Positions 48,406 to 56,508 of a stretch of DNA of 64,000 nucleotides are shown in pieces. The notes beneath the pieces were generated by a model. It worked only from the letters and a program-made list of their open reading frames with translations, did not search any database and had not been told where the DNA came from. Origin of the DNA: DATHTC01 sp035456465 (lineage in GTDB: Bacteria > Actinomycetota > Thermoleophilia > Gaiellales > Gaiellaceae). Made by a program: the position numbers and the translations under genes. The DNA lies in assembly GCA_035456465.1 (NCBI GenBank), contig DATIDD010000043.1, positions 24,146-88,145 of the forward strand, written 5' to 3'. Numbering within the stretch: position 1 is the first letter of the stretch; every line of letters begins with the position of its first letter.

Positions 48406-50139
48406 CTAGCGCGGCCTCAGCTTCGCCAGCGCGTCGATGCCGGTCATGTTGATGTAGCCGTTCCACGTGGACGGCGTGTTCTGGAGCCCCGCGCCCGTGG
48501 ACTTCGCGAAGTTCGTCCACATGCGCGTGTTGTACTGAGCCCACATGCCGTTGTACCAGAGCGGAATCGCAGGCAGGTCCGTGAGCTGGATCTGCTGCAG
48601 CTGCTTGTGGATCGCCATCGCCTTCTGGACGTCCGTGCTCTTCGTCTTGTTGAGCTGGACGGCCAGGTTCCACGCCTTCTGGTTCTGGTAGCGCTGGAAG
48701 TTGCGAGTGGTCTGCGTGCTCGCGAGGGGGAGCCGGAACAGGTACTCGTAGTACGTGTACGGCGAGTTGCCGAGCTGCACCTCGTTGTTCAGGGCCAGCT
48801 CGAACTTGCCGCTGTTGCGCTCCTCCACGAGGGCGTTGAAGTCCGGGTACGCCAGCGTGATCTTGATGCCGGCGTCCTTCGCGCTGTCCGCGATCATCTG
48901 GATCGCGGTCATCCAGTCCGACCACCCGTTCGGGACGATCAGGCGCAGGTTGATGTCGGACCCGTCCTTGTTCTCGACGAACCCGTCCCGGTCACGGTCC
49001 CGGTAGCCGTTCGCGGCGAGGATCTGCTTCGCCGTGGCGACGCTGTACTTGAAGCCGAGCCGGTTCACCTGGGCCTTGTCGATCCACTTGCTCCAGATCG
49101 GCAGGAGGCCGGTCGGGTTCGCCTTCGAGACGATGTTGCCGTAGTCGTCCCGCACGATCCGCCCGACGTCGATCGACGACGCAAGCGCCTTGCGGAAGTT
49201 GCGGTCGTTGAGCGGTGCCTTCGTCGTGTTGGGGACGAGCCACGCCGTGTTCGCGGGAAGCATGTACGGCGCCTTCGAGTAGTACGTCTGCACGTTCCCG
49301 CGGATGATCTTGTCGACGCCGGGGAAGAAGTTGTTGCTGAGGTCGATCTTCCCCTGGATGAAGTTCTGCAGCGACGCCGTGTTCGACGTGTTGTGGATGT
49401 CGACGATGTACTTCATCCACATCCGCTTGCCGAGCGCCTTCGTCGCCCACCAGCCGTCCCGCCGGTTGTACTGCAGCGTCTGCGACGAGCCCTTGCCGCC
49501 GCCGTAGGTGAACGGCCCGGTGACGACGAGCTTCGACATGTCGTCGTTGTTGCCCGTCGTGATCTGCCTGGCGCTGTAGCTCTTCCAGACGTGCTGCGGG
49601 ACGATCGGCGTGTTGTAGCGATACCAGTCGAACTGCTGGTAGTTCGGGCTCCCGCCGAACTGGAACCGGACCGTGTAGGCGCCGGCCGCGGTGATGCGCT
49701 GCAGGCCGGTCCGCCACAGCGTGGCGAAGTCCGAGCCGGGCAGCTTGCCGGTCTCGTAGGAGAACTTCACGTCCCTGGAGGTGAAGGGCTTGCCGTCGCT
49801 CCACGTGACGCCTCGGCGCAGCGTGACGACGAACGTGTTGCCCTGCCAGGTGCCCTTCGTCGCGAGCCAGGGGATGAACCGGTCCTTCAGCGGGTCGTAC
49901 CGGAACAGCGTCTCGTACATGAGCCCGACGACGCCTGTCGCGTAGTCGCCGGCGCGGAACGGGTTGAAGTCCGTGTAGGGCCCCCACTGCTTGCCCGAGA
50001 CGTACAGCGTCTGCGAGCGGGGGAGTGCGGACGTCCCGTCGGTCCGCGCGTCGGCCCCTCCGACCGTCGTCGCCAGGACCACCGTCAGACCGACGGTGGC
50101 GAGCAACGCGGCACGGAGCCTGCGATGCCTCTTCGTCAT
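48406..50139 (-). CDS. Family 5 extracellular solute-binding protein, likely oligosaccharide-binding
   Basis: A 577-residue binding protein starting at ATG 50137-50139; an in-frame GTG two codons upstream is equally close to the GGAAGGTGGG ribosome site. The signal peptide (LRAALLATVGLTVVLATTVGG) ends at an Ala-rich cleavage site with no lipobox, unlike the other binding proteins here. The family 5 core is recognisable: WGPYTDFNPF, VGLMYETLFRYDP, VTLRRGVTWSDGKPFTSRDV (in part) and KALASSIDVGRIV. The neighbouring GH1, clan GH-A hydrolase and LacI genes argue for beta-linked oligosaccharides over peptides. Confidence 0.88.
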   Translation of the reverse strand: MTKRHRRLRAALLATVGLTVVLATTVGGADARTDGTSALPRSQTLYVSGKQWGPYTDFNPFRAGDYATGVVGLMYETLFRYDPLKDRFIPWLATKGTWQGNTFVVTLRRGVTWSDGKPFTSRDVKFSYETGKLPGSDFATLWRTGLQRITAAGAYTVRFQFGGSPNYQQFDWYRYNTPIVPQHVWKSYSARQITTGNNDDMSKLVVTGPFTYGGGKGSSQTLQYNRRDGWWATKALGKRMWMKYIVDIHNTSNTASLQNFIQGKIDLSNNFFPGVDKIIRGNVQTYYSKAPYMLPANTAWLVPNTTKAPLNDRNFRKALASSIDVGRIVRDDYGNIVSKANPTGLLPIWSKWIDKAQVNRLGFKYSVATAKQILAANGYRDRDRDGFVENKDGSDINLRLIVPNGWSDWMTAIQMIADSAKDAGIKITLAYPDFNALVEERNSGKFELALNNEVQLGNSPYTYYEYLFRLPLASTQTTRNFQRYQNQKAWNLAVQLNKTKSTDVQKAMAIHKQLQQIQLTDLPAIPLWYNGMWAQYNTRMWTNFAKSTGAGLQNTPSTWNGYINMTGIDALAKLRPR

Positions 50140-50311
50140 TGCCACGATCCCACCTTCCTGTCTCTTCGTCCGCACCAACACGTGGCCCGTGCCACGCCCA
50201 TCTCGACCGTCGCCCGTCGGAGCGGGCCGTGCGTCTGGGAGGCCGGACGAGGTCGCGTGCCTGCGCACCCTCGTACCGGCACCTGCTCGCGCGTGTTCGC
50301 GTCTCCCCTCG

Positions 50312-50339
50312 GTCGACGACATCGTTGACCCTCGTCGAC
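50312..50339. promoter_or_regulatory. Dyad upstream of the importer operon
   Basis: GTCGACGA (50312-50319) and TCGTCGAC (50332-50339) are perfect complements with a 12-base spacer containing a TTGACC. It lies in the 267-base gap between the clan GH-A hydrolase gene and the binding-protein gene. No CCGG-centred operator is present in this gap, so the importer may be read from the upstream hydrolase promoter. Confidence 0.4.
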
Positions 50340-50406
50340 GTCCTGGCACGCGCATCCGCCGTCCTTACCCAGCCATTGCGGCTCTTCCGCGCGCCGGGAT
50401 CGGCCT

Positions 50407-52392
50407 CTAGTCCCGCGCATCCCTCCCTTCGACCGCGGCGGCGGCGAGCGCTGCAGGAGCGTCGTCCCGTCGGCCGCGGAGCGGCAGTGCCGCGACCGCG
50501 TACGGGTCGAGCGTCAGTCGCCCCGCGGCCGCGTCCAGCTCCACGTCGTCGTCGAGCAGCGGCGTCTCGACCACGGTGTCGCCGGAGACGTTGAGGAAGA
50601 TCGCGGTCCGGCTCGCGCGGCCGCGGACCAGCCCGACGAGGACGCGCGGGTCGGCGACGCGGACCGGCCGCGAGACGCCCGCCTCGTCCGCGAGCGCCGA
50701 GTAGAGCCGCCACGTGCTCTCGGGGTTCACGCGCGGCGTCCGCGCCGCCAGGTGCTCGAGCGGGTACGTGCAGAAGACGGTGCGGCCGCTCCCGAGCGCG
50801 TGCCGGAGGAGCGCGGGGCGGCCGTGCGCGTCGAGCGCGAGCACCTCCGCGCCCGCCGGCTCGACCGGGAGGTAGGCGCGCGCGCTCGCGGAGCCGCCGA
50901 CGGCGAACGCGAGCGTCGAGCCGCGCGGCAGGTCGCCGAGGGGCTCCACGAGCTCGAGCACGACCTCGTCGTCCTCGATCGGGTCGACGAGGCCGTAGCG
51001 GAGGCGGTGCCGGAGGCCGAAGAGCTCCTCGAGCCAGGTCAGCCACGGGCCCCGCTGGTTCGCGGTGCTGCCGGCGAAGTACGAGGCGTAGACCGTGGCG
51101 CCGTCGGCGGCGAGCTGCCGCAGCCGGCCGAGGCCGGGCGCCGTCAGCGCCTTCACGCTCGGGAGGAGGTAGAGACGCGCGCCGGCGCGGAGCCCGTCGC
51201 GCTCCCGGACGAGCTCGACCGGCAGGTCGGCCTCGCGGGCGGCGACGTACCCCTGCAGGAGGTTGTCGCGCAGGTCGTCCCGGTAGGCCTGCTCCGTGAA
51301 CGGGAGGACGCGCTCGAAGTGCTCGGGGACGACGATCGCGACGTCGCCGGCGACGCGCTCGAACCCCTGGTCGGCGAGGTCCTCCACGAGCGAGCCGAAC
51401 CGCTGCAGCTCGCGCAGCGCCGGCTTCGGCCGTCCCGCGCGGTCGGTGAGCCCGAAGTGCAGCTCGAAGGGATGGTGCCGGTAGGGATCCTCGTCGGACA
51501 GGTCGTCGTAGTCGGCGTTGCACCAGGCGAGCCAGCCGCGCGCCCCGGCGAGGAGCGACGTGTGCAGCACGTGCCGGTAGTACTCGGCGGCGCGGTCGTC
51601 GGCGGCAAAATCCGAGCTGACGCCGAACTCCTCCAGCACGACGGGCTTGCCGAAGCTGCCCGCGAGCTCGCAGGTGAACGCCGGCGTCAGGAGCTGCCGG
51701 AGCTCGTCGTCCTGCATCGGATACGCATGCGGCCCGACGAAGTCGACGAGCGGCGCGAGCGCACGCAACGAGTAGCCGTTGTCGCGGCCCGTCACCTCGA
51801 CGCCCCAGGCGCCGTCGCCGAGCGAGATCGGCTGCGTCGCGCCCGCCGCACGCACCGCCTGCACGACGAGGCGCGCCCACGCCGCGATCTCGTCGGCCGA
51901 GGCCGGCCCGCCGTAGAGGGGCATCTCGTTGGAGACGAGCCAGCCGACGACGGCAGGGTGGCGCCCGAAGCGCCGCGCCAGCTCGCCGGCGAGCCACGCC
52001 TGCTGCGACACGAGCCAGACGTCGCGGTAGAGGTCGCGTCCCTGCCGCCACGCGGGGTCCCAGTTCTCCCCGGACATGTGGCCGACGATGAACGTCGGGA
52101 TCGTCCCGAGCCCCTGCTCCACGTGCGCGTCGAGGAAGTCGGCGAAGCGCTCGAGGACGTCGCCGTCGAGGCGCTCGGGCTCCGGGACGAAGTCCGGCCA
52201 GTAGCAGAACGACCGCGTCACGTTCAGGCCGTGTTCCGCCAGGACCGCGAGCTCGTCCCGCACGACGGCGCCGTCGTAGCGCGTCCACATGCGGGGGCCG
52301 CCGGCGCGCGACCAGAAGTTCGCCCCGAGCCACGGCGCCGCCCCGAAGTCGCTGCTCCGGGCCACCGTCCCGGATCCGTCGCTGCTGCGCAT
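50407..52392 (-). CDS. Clan GH-A glycoside hydrolase (GH5/GH42-like, two domains)
   Basis: A 661-residue enzyme. Residues about 20-350 are a TIM barrel with acid/base Glu in WLVSNEMPLYGG (about 156) and nucleophile Glu in VVLEEFGVSSD (about 255), as in GH5 mannanases and mannosidases. The rest resembles a GH42-type flavodoxin-like trimerisation domain (LYLLPSVKALTAPGLGRL, VYASYFAGSTANQRG) plus a small C-terminal beta domain. No signal peptide, so it acts inside the cell on imported sugars. ATG 52390-52392 is chosen because the promoter predicts transcription starting at that codon; a GTG at 52408 would lie inside the operator. Confidence 0.83.
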   Translation of the reverse strand: MRSSDGSGTVARSSDFGAAPWLGANFWSRAGGPRMWTRYDGAVVRDELAVLAEHGLNVTRSFCYWPDFVPEPERLDGDVLERFADFLDAHVEQGLGTIPTFIVGHMSGENWDPAWRQGRDLYRDVWLVSQQAWLAGELARRFGRHPAVVGWLVSNEMPLYGGPASADEIAAWARLVVQAVRAAGATQPISLGDGAWGVEVTGRDNGYSLRALAPLVDFVGPHAYPMQDDELRQLLTPAFTCELAGSFGKPVVLEEFGVSSDFAADDRAAEYYRHVLHTSLLAGARGWLAWCNADYDDLSDEDPYRHHPFELHFGLTDRAGRPKPALRELQRFGSLVEDLADQGFERVAGDVAIVVPEHFERVLPFTEQAYRDDLRDNLLQGYVAAREADLPVELVRERDGLRAGARLYLLPSVKALTAPGLGRLRQLAADGATVYASYFAGSTANQRGPWLTWLEELFGLRHRLRYGLVDPIEDDEVVLELVEPLGDLPRGSTLAFAVGGSASARAYLPVEPAGAEVLALDAHGRPALLRHALGSGRTVFCTYPLEHLAARTPRVNPESTWRLYSALADEAGVSRPVRVADPRVLVGLVRGRASRTAIFLNVSGDTVVETPLLDDDVELDAAAGRLTLDPYAVAALPLRGRRDDAPAALAAAAVEGRDARD

Positions 52393-52400
52393 CTGGCGCG

Positions 52401-52429
52401 ACTGAATCACTTATCCGGTTCAGTGTCAA
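52401..52429 (-). promoter_or_regulatory. Promoter with LacI-type operator in the spacer; leaderless start
   Basis: On the minus strand a consensus -35 TTGACA (52429-52424) and -10-like TTCAGT (52406-52401) are 17 bases apart. The CCGG-centred dyad CACTGAACCGGATAAGTG (52425-52408) fills the spacer, a classic position for repression. The predicted start is at about 52393, next to the ATG at 52392. Confidence 0.68.
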
Positions 52430-52469
52430 CCGGGAAAAGCCGCACTTCTGCGCCGAGGACGGGCGCGTG

Positions 52470-53528
52470 CTACCCGGCGAGCGCGCGCGCGACCCGCACG
52501 TCTGCGGGAGGGCCCGTGCTGCCACGGGGCGTCAGCTCGCCCGGCGGCGCCTGCAGGCTCCCTTCCGCCTCGCCCTCGATCTCTGCCAGCAGCCGGCCGG
52601 CGACCACGGAGCCGTACGCGACGATGTCGCGGGTCATCGCGGTCAAGGGCGGGTGGACGACACGGCAGATGAGCGAGTCGTCCCAGCCGACGATCGACAG
52701 GTCTCCGGGGACGGCGAACCCCATCTGGTGCGCGACGCCCAGCCCCGTGACGGCGAGCACGTCGCTGTCGTACACGATCGCCGTGGGCCGCTGCGGCCGC
52801 GACAGCAGCGTCCGCGTCGCGCGGGCGCCGCTCGCCGGCGTGTAGTCGGTGTCGACCACGTCCGCGGCGATCCCCAGCTCCGCCGCCGTCTCGCGGAACG
52901 CGTCGGAGCGGAGCACGTTGTGGACGAAGTCGCTCACGCCTGCCACGCGCGAGATCCGCTCGTGGCCGAGCGCCGCGAGGTAGCGGACGACCTCCGCGGT
53001 CGCGGCCGCCTCGTCGTGCCAGACCGCGGGTACGACGTCGCCTTCGACCGGCCCGCCGACGACGACGGCGGGAAGCCCGAGCCGCACGATCTCCGCGATC
53101 CGCGGATCGTCGCGACGGAGGTCGACGAGCATGACCCCGTCGACGCGCCGCTCCGCCCACCAGCGCCGGTAGACCTCGGCCTCCTCCTCGGGGTCGCGCA
53201 CGAGCTGGAGCGTGAGCGCCACGCCGTGCGCCGACAGCTCCGCCTCGACGCCGGAGATGAACTCCATGAAGAACGGCTCGAGCGCGATGATTCTCGACGG
53301 ACGCGCGATCACGAGCCCGCAGGCATGAGCGCGGGAGGCGGACAGCGAGCGGGCGGCGCGGTTCGGGTACCAGCCGAGCTCGTCGGCGATCGCGAGGATG
53401 CGCTCGCGCGTCGCGTCGGAGACCCCCGGCTGCCCGTTGAGCGCGTAGGAGACCGCGCCCTTCGAGACGCCGGCGCGCTCGGCGATGTCGGCGATCGTCA
53501 CCCTGCGTCCGCGTTGATACCTGGTCAT
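52470..53528 (-). CDS. LacI family transcriptional regulator
   Basis: A 352-residue repressor. The N-terminal HTH with hinge helix reads VTIADIAERAGVSKGAVSYAL, followed by a sugar-binding periplasmic-protein-like domain (CGLVIARPSR, VDGVMLVDLR, GWDDSLICRVVHPPLTAM). Start ATG 53526-53528 with GGAGG just upstream; the frame stays open to 53648, but those codons do not resemble the family. It should respond to a beta-glucoside or mannoside released from imported oligosaccharide. Three CCGG dyads in the locus, one in front of this gene, are its likely targets. Confidence 0.92.
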   Translation of the reverse strand: MTRYQRGRRVTIADIAERAGVSKGAVSYALNGQPGVSDATRERILAIADELGWYPNRAARSLSASRAHACGLVIARPSRIIALEPFFMEFISGVEAELSAHGVALTLQLVRDPEEEAEVYRRWWAERRVDGVMLVDLRRDDPRIAEIVRLGLPAVVVGGPVEGDVVPAVWHDEAAATAEVVRYLAALGHERISRVAGVSDFVHNVLRSDAFRETAAELGIAADVVDTDYTPASGARATRTLLSRPQRPTAIVYDSDVLAVTGLGVAHQMGFAVPGDLSIVGWDDSLICRVVHPPLTAMTRDIVAYGSVVAGRLLAEIEGEAEGSLQAPPGELTPRGSTGPPADVRVARALAG

Positions 53529-53654
53529 CCTCCGCCCTCCCGTGGGGATCGACCGCCGTCCGCGCGCCTCTCCGGGCGAGCCGCCGTGCAGCGCGTTCCG
53601 ACCGGCATCGAGACGGTCGCAGGTGCCGGCCGACACCAAGTGTTCCACACGAAC

Positions 53655-53670
53655 GCTGAACCGGTCAATA
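53655..53670 (-). promoter_or_regulatory. LacI-type operator upstream of lacI
   Basis: CCGG-centred site with core TGAACCGGTCA, related to the sites at 43092 and 52408. On the minus strand its right half contains TTGACC (53668-53663), which could serve as the -35 of lacI, so autoregulation is expected. The implied 5' leader to 53528 is about 100 bases. Confidence 0.55.
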
Positions 53671-53702
53671 CGACGTTCCGGCGCTCGGCAGCCGAGCGCG
53701 GT

Positions 53703-54206
53703 TCAGTCGAGGGCGAGGCGTTCGGCGAGCCACCTGCTCTGGCGCGCGCGCTCCTCCGCGTAGGCCTCGACGCCGCCCAGCTCCTCGGCCATGCGCGCCG
53801 TCACGAATCCCATCAGGGCGGGGCCGGCCGCCGCGGCGTCCGGCGGCGGCGCCCAGCCGGCGAGCCGCTGCGGCGCCGACGCCGCGAGCTCCCCCGCCCG
53901 CGCGACGCACAGCTGCGAGTACTCCTCGCGTGTCCCGGCGTTCCACGCGTCGATCCGCCGGATCAGCCGGCCGCGCGGCGCGACCACCTTCACCGTCTCG
54001 ACCACCACCTCGCCGTCGAGCTCGATCTCGAAGAGCGCGGGCGCGAGCCAGTAGGGCAGGTCGACGACGCGGCACGCGTGCACGCCGCTCCGGCACGGGT
54101 CGACCTCGGACTCGACCCACCCGCCGGGCCCGTCGTTCGGGAGCGGCCAGTCGAAGCGGCTGAAGATGCCGGAGCCGTCGTCGGCGAGGAACTTGTACGC
54201 CGTCAT
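53703..54206 (-). CDS. Hypothetical protein linked to an anti-sigma gene
   Basis: A 167-residue soluble protein from ATG 54204-54206 (MTAYKFLADDGSGIFSRFDWPLP), overlapping the anti-sigma stop (ATGA). Conserved-looking elements: GVHACRVVDLPYWLAPALFEIEL and a basic VKVVAPRGRLIRRIDAWN, followed by an Ala-rich helical tail. No membrane segment or catalytic motif. Position as third gene of a sigma/anti-sigma operon suggests a conserved partner or target, but nothing in the sequence gives a biochemical role. Confidence 0.75.
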   Translation of the reverse strand: MTAYKFLADDGSGIFSRFDWPLPNDGPGGWVESEVDPCRSGVHACRVVDLPYWLAPALFEIELDGEVVVETVKVVAPRGRLIRRIDAWNAGTREEYSQLCVARAGELAASAPQRLAGWAPPPDAAAAGPALMGFVTARMAEELGGVEAYAEERARQSRWLAERLALD

Positions 54207-54466
54207 CCGGCCTTCCAGTCGCGGAACGCCGCGAGCAGCTTGGCCCTCGTCTCCTCGGGCACCTCCTCCTCGGCCAGCCGGCCCGCGACGGCGGCCGTCG
54301 CGCGGATCTGGTCGATGAACGTGAAGCACCCGTCGCAGAAGTTGAGGTGGAGCTCGAACCGGGTCGTCAGGTCGGGCGGCATCGCGCCCTCGACGTAGTC
54401 GGCCGCGAGCTCCACGACCTCCTTGCACGTGTAGCCGTGCTCGTGCTCGCCCCGCGGCTCAGCCAT
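54203..54466 (-). CDS. Zinc-binding anti-sigma factor
   Basis: An 87-residue protein from ATG 54464-54466. It has the ZAS motif: an upstream Cys (YTCKEV), then HLNFCDGC (H-x3-C-x2-C), within a short helical domain and without a membrane segment, like soluble redox-sensing anti-sigmas (RsrA type). It overlaps the sigma gene by eight bases and the next gene by four. It should bind and hold the sigma factor of 54459-55106. Release by thiol oxidation is plausible but not shown by sequence. Confidence 0.88.
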   Translation of the reverse strand: MAEPRGEHEHGYTCKEVVELAADYVEGAMPPDLTTRFELHLNFCDGCFTFIDQIRATAAVAGRLAEEEVPEETRAKLLAAFRDWKAG

Positions 54467-55106
54467 CGACGTGCCTCTCGATCCTCGCGCGGACGCGCGC
54501 GCGTGCACGGTGCAGCAGGACGCGCTGGTTGCCGTCGCTGACGCCGAGCAGCTCGCAGACCTCCTCGGCGCTGCAGCCGGTCACGTCGCGGAGCGTGATC
54601 ACCAGGCGCTGCGCCTCCGGGAGCTCCTCGATCGCCTCGCGGACGAGGTCGAGCGTCTCCCGTGCCAGGAGCTGCCGCTCGGGCACGGTGCTCCAGTCGG
54701 TCGGGTAGGACCGCCAGTGGCCGGGGTAGGGGTCGTCGGGGCCGCGGAACCGCTCGGGCTCGACCGCCGGCTCGTCTCCCTCGGACAGAAACGACGAGAA
54801 CGGCACGCTCCGCGCCTCACGAACGGCGCGCGTGCGCGCGACGTTGGCGACGATCTGGAGCACCCACGTCCGCAGCGACGACCGCCCCTCGAACCGGCCG
54901 AGCCCCTTGAGCACTCCGAGCCACGCCTCCTGCACGACCTCCTCGGCCACCGCACGCGAGCGGACGTAGCCCCGCGCCACGGCGAACATGGCGGGATACA
55001 GGGCGTCCACGACGGACTCGAACGCCGCCTCGTCCCCGTCGCGCAGCCGCGCGACGAGCGCCGTCTCGTCGGCCCGAACGCGGTCCTCGACGCCGGGCCC
55101 GCTCAC
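54459..55106 (-). CDS. ECF-family RNA polymerase sigma factor
   Basis: A 215-residue sigma70-family factor with only regions 2 and 4. Region 2: FAVARGYVRSRAVAEEVVQE and SSLRTWVLQIVANVARTRAV. Region 4: LPEAQRLVITLRDVTGCSAEEVCELL with helix SDGNQRVLLHRARARVRARI (each quoted in part). A 45-residue linker rich in Pro/Glu/Tyr separates them. GTG start 55104-55106. Paired with a zinc anti-sigma directly downstream, so its activity is controlled by partner release. Confidence 0.93.
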   Translation of the reverse strand: MSGPGVEDRVRADETALVARLRDGDEAAFESVVDALYPAMFAVARGYVRSRAVAEEVVQEAWLGVLKGLGRFEGRSSLRTWVLQIVANVARTRAVREARSVPFSSFLSEGDEPAVEPERFRGPDDPYPGHWRSYPTDWSTVPERQLLARETLDLVREAIEELPEAQRLVITLRDVTGCSAEEVCELLGVSDGNQRVLLHRARARVRARIERHVDG

Positions 55107-55140
55107 GAGGTGCGACCGTACAGCGCCCGGCGGCGCGGGT

Positions 55141-55356
55141 CTAGGACAGGCCGTCGGTCTCGAGGGTGACGCCGTCGTTGCGAGCGACCCACTCCTCGAG
55201 CAGCGCGCGGAGCTCGGCCTCCTCGTCCGCCGCCGGCGACGCGGGGCTGATCGCCTCGATCGTGTCGCTCGCGGCGCGGTAGTAGGCGATGCACCCGCTC
55301 GAACGGAGGAACGAGAGCAGGTCGGCGGTCAGCGCCGGGTCGTTCGGCCGGATCAC
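55141..55356 (-). CDS. Small hypothetical protein
   Basis: A 71-residue acidic protein from GTG 55354-55356, overlapping the LuxR-type gene stop as GTGA; a GTG one codon upstream is also possible. Sequence VIRPNDPALTADLLSFLRSSG then CIAYYRAASDTIEAI, and an acidic helix EEEAELRALLEEWVARN. It resembles small actinobacterial proteins with an alpha-beta ligand-binding look, but I cannot name a domain. Coupling to a regulator suggests a linked function. Confidence 0.65.
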   Translation of the reverse strand: MIRPNDPALTADLLSFLRSSGCIAYYRAASDTIEAISPASPAADEEAELRALLEEWVARNDGVTLETDGLS

Positions 55357-56000
55357 CACGAGGCGACCTCTCCGCCGAGCAGGCCCTGCTCGTGCGCGCG
55401 GCGGCTCGCTTCGGTCCGGTTCCGGACGCCGAGCTTGCGGTAGACGTTCGACAGGTGGAACTTGACCGTCTGCTCGGTCACCCACAGCGCCCGCGCGATC
55501 TGCGCGTTCGACGCCCCGTCGGCGGCGTAGCGGAGGATCTCGAGCTCGCGGCGGGTCAGCGTGGCCGCCGCCTGCTCCGGGGCGGGCGACCGGTCGGGCG
55601 CGGCCCGCGGGCCCGCGAGGTGGAGCGTCGGCCGGTACAGCTGCCGGAGCGCGACGACGATGTCCTCGGGGTGCGCCTCCCGCGCCAGATAGGCGCGGGC
55701 GCCGGCCTCGAGCGCGCGCGCAGCGGCCGCCTCCTCCAGCGGGCCGACGCAGACGACGATGAGCTCGGGGTTCTCCGCGAGCGCGCGCTCGACGGCGTCG
55801 ACGTCCGGGGCGCCGTTCACCTGCGGGCACTCGGCGACGAGCAGGTCCGCAGCTGCTGCCGCCTCGACTGCGAGGCCGGGGTCGTCCGTCGCCGCGAGGA
55901 CCTCGACGCCGAGCCGCCGCAGCAGGCCCTCGAGACCGGACAGCCAGAGGCGATGCCGGTCGAGCAGGACTGCCGATTTTCCGGAGAGCACTGAGTTCAC
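55353..56000 (-). CDS. LuxR/NarL-family regulator with degenerate receiver domain
   Basis: A 215-residue two-domain protein. The C-terminal LuxR HTH is intact (LTRRELEILRYAADGASNAQIARALWVTEQTVKFHLSNVYRKLGVRNRTEA, shown here only as LTRRELEIL and VTEQTVKFHL). The N-terminal receiver keeps the fold but not its chemistry: the phosphoacceptor position reads LLVAECPQ (Glu or Cys where Asp is expected), the conserved Lys is Arg (YLAREAHPED) and the Thr/Ser is missing (VVCVGPLEE). It is therefore probably not phosphorylated, and may be constitutively active or ligand-controlled. No partner kinase is nearby. Confidence 0.85.
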   Translation of the reverse strand: MNSVLSGKSAVLLDRHRLWLSGLEGLLRRLGVEVLAATDDPGLAVEAAAAADLLVAECPQVNGAPDVDAVERALAENPELIVVCVGPLEEAAAARALEAGARAYLAREAHPEDIVVALRQLYRPTLHLAGPRAAPDRSPAPEQAAATLTRRELEILRYAADGASNAQIARALWVTEQTVKFHLSNVYRKLGVRNRTEASRRAHEQGLLGGEVASW

Positions 56001-56080
56001 GTTCGCTACGGGCCACAGGGGAACGCTGCCTCGGCGCCTCGGACGCCGAGTCTCAGGCTAGTCGGACGTCGCCTGGAGGT

Positions 56081-56323
56081 CTACGTTTTGTCGAAATCTC
56101 CCCCGGAAGGGGGAGACGTCCCGGCATGTCGCACCGTCGCGTCGCTGCCCGGGTAGAAGAGGCTCTCGTGCCCGTCCTCCCAGCGCACGCGGTAGTGCAC
56201 GTGGTCTTCGCTCCCGAGCACCTCGAGGATCTCGCCGGTGCGCGGGGCCTCGCCCTGGCGGTGACCGTGGACCTCGATCAGCTCGCCGACCTCGGCCCTC
56301 AGGCGGTCGGTCGTGGGGGTCAT
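56081..56323 (-). CDS. DUF1918 domain protein
   Basis: An 80-residue protein matching the small beta-barrel DUF1918 pattern common in actinobacteria: GELIEVHGHRQGEAPRTGEILEV with YRVRWEDGHESLFYPGSDATV (each in part). Function unknown; sometimes found near nucleic-acid or stress genes. ATG 56321-56323 overlaps the stop of the zinc-ribbon gene upstream (ATGA), so the two are coupled. Confidence 0.85.
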   Translation of the reverse strand: MTPTTDRLRAEVGELIEVHGHRQGEAPRTGEILEVLGSEDHVHYRVRWEDGHESLFYPGSDATVRHAGTSPPSGGDFDKT

Positions 56324-56508
56324 CGTTCCTCCTCTCTCCTCAGCTCACGGACGATCGACCAGCGACTGCCGCCGCACAGCGGGCAGCGGGGCGGGGGTCG
56401 CGTCCCCACGGCGCCGTAGCCGCAGGTCTCGCACCGGCGCTCGAACCGTCGTGATGGCCGCCGCCGGGCTCCGTCTCGTCCGGCCGGCGTCGCCGATGTC
56501 GCGTGCAT
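56320..56508 (-). CDS. Small zinc-ribbon protein
   Basis: A 62-residue basic protein from ATG 56506-56508 with a rubredoxin-like zinc ribbon: CETCGYGAVG, then CPLCGGSRW (two CxxC knuckles 17 residues apart), and a basic/acidic tail RELRREEER. The frame extends further upstream without family features, so the shorter start is preferred. Coupled to the DUF1918 gene. Likely nucleic-acid or protein binding; role unknown. Confidence 0.65.
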   Translation of the reverse strand: MHATSATPAGRDGARRRPSRRFERRCETCGYGAVGTRPPPRCPLCGGSRWSIVRELRREEER

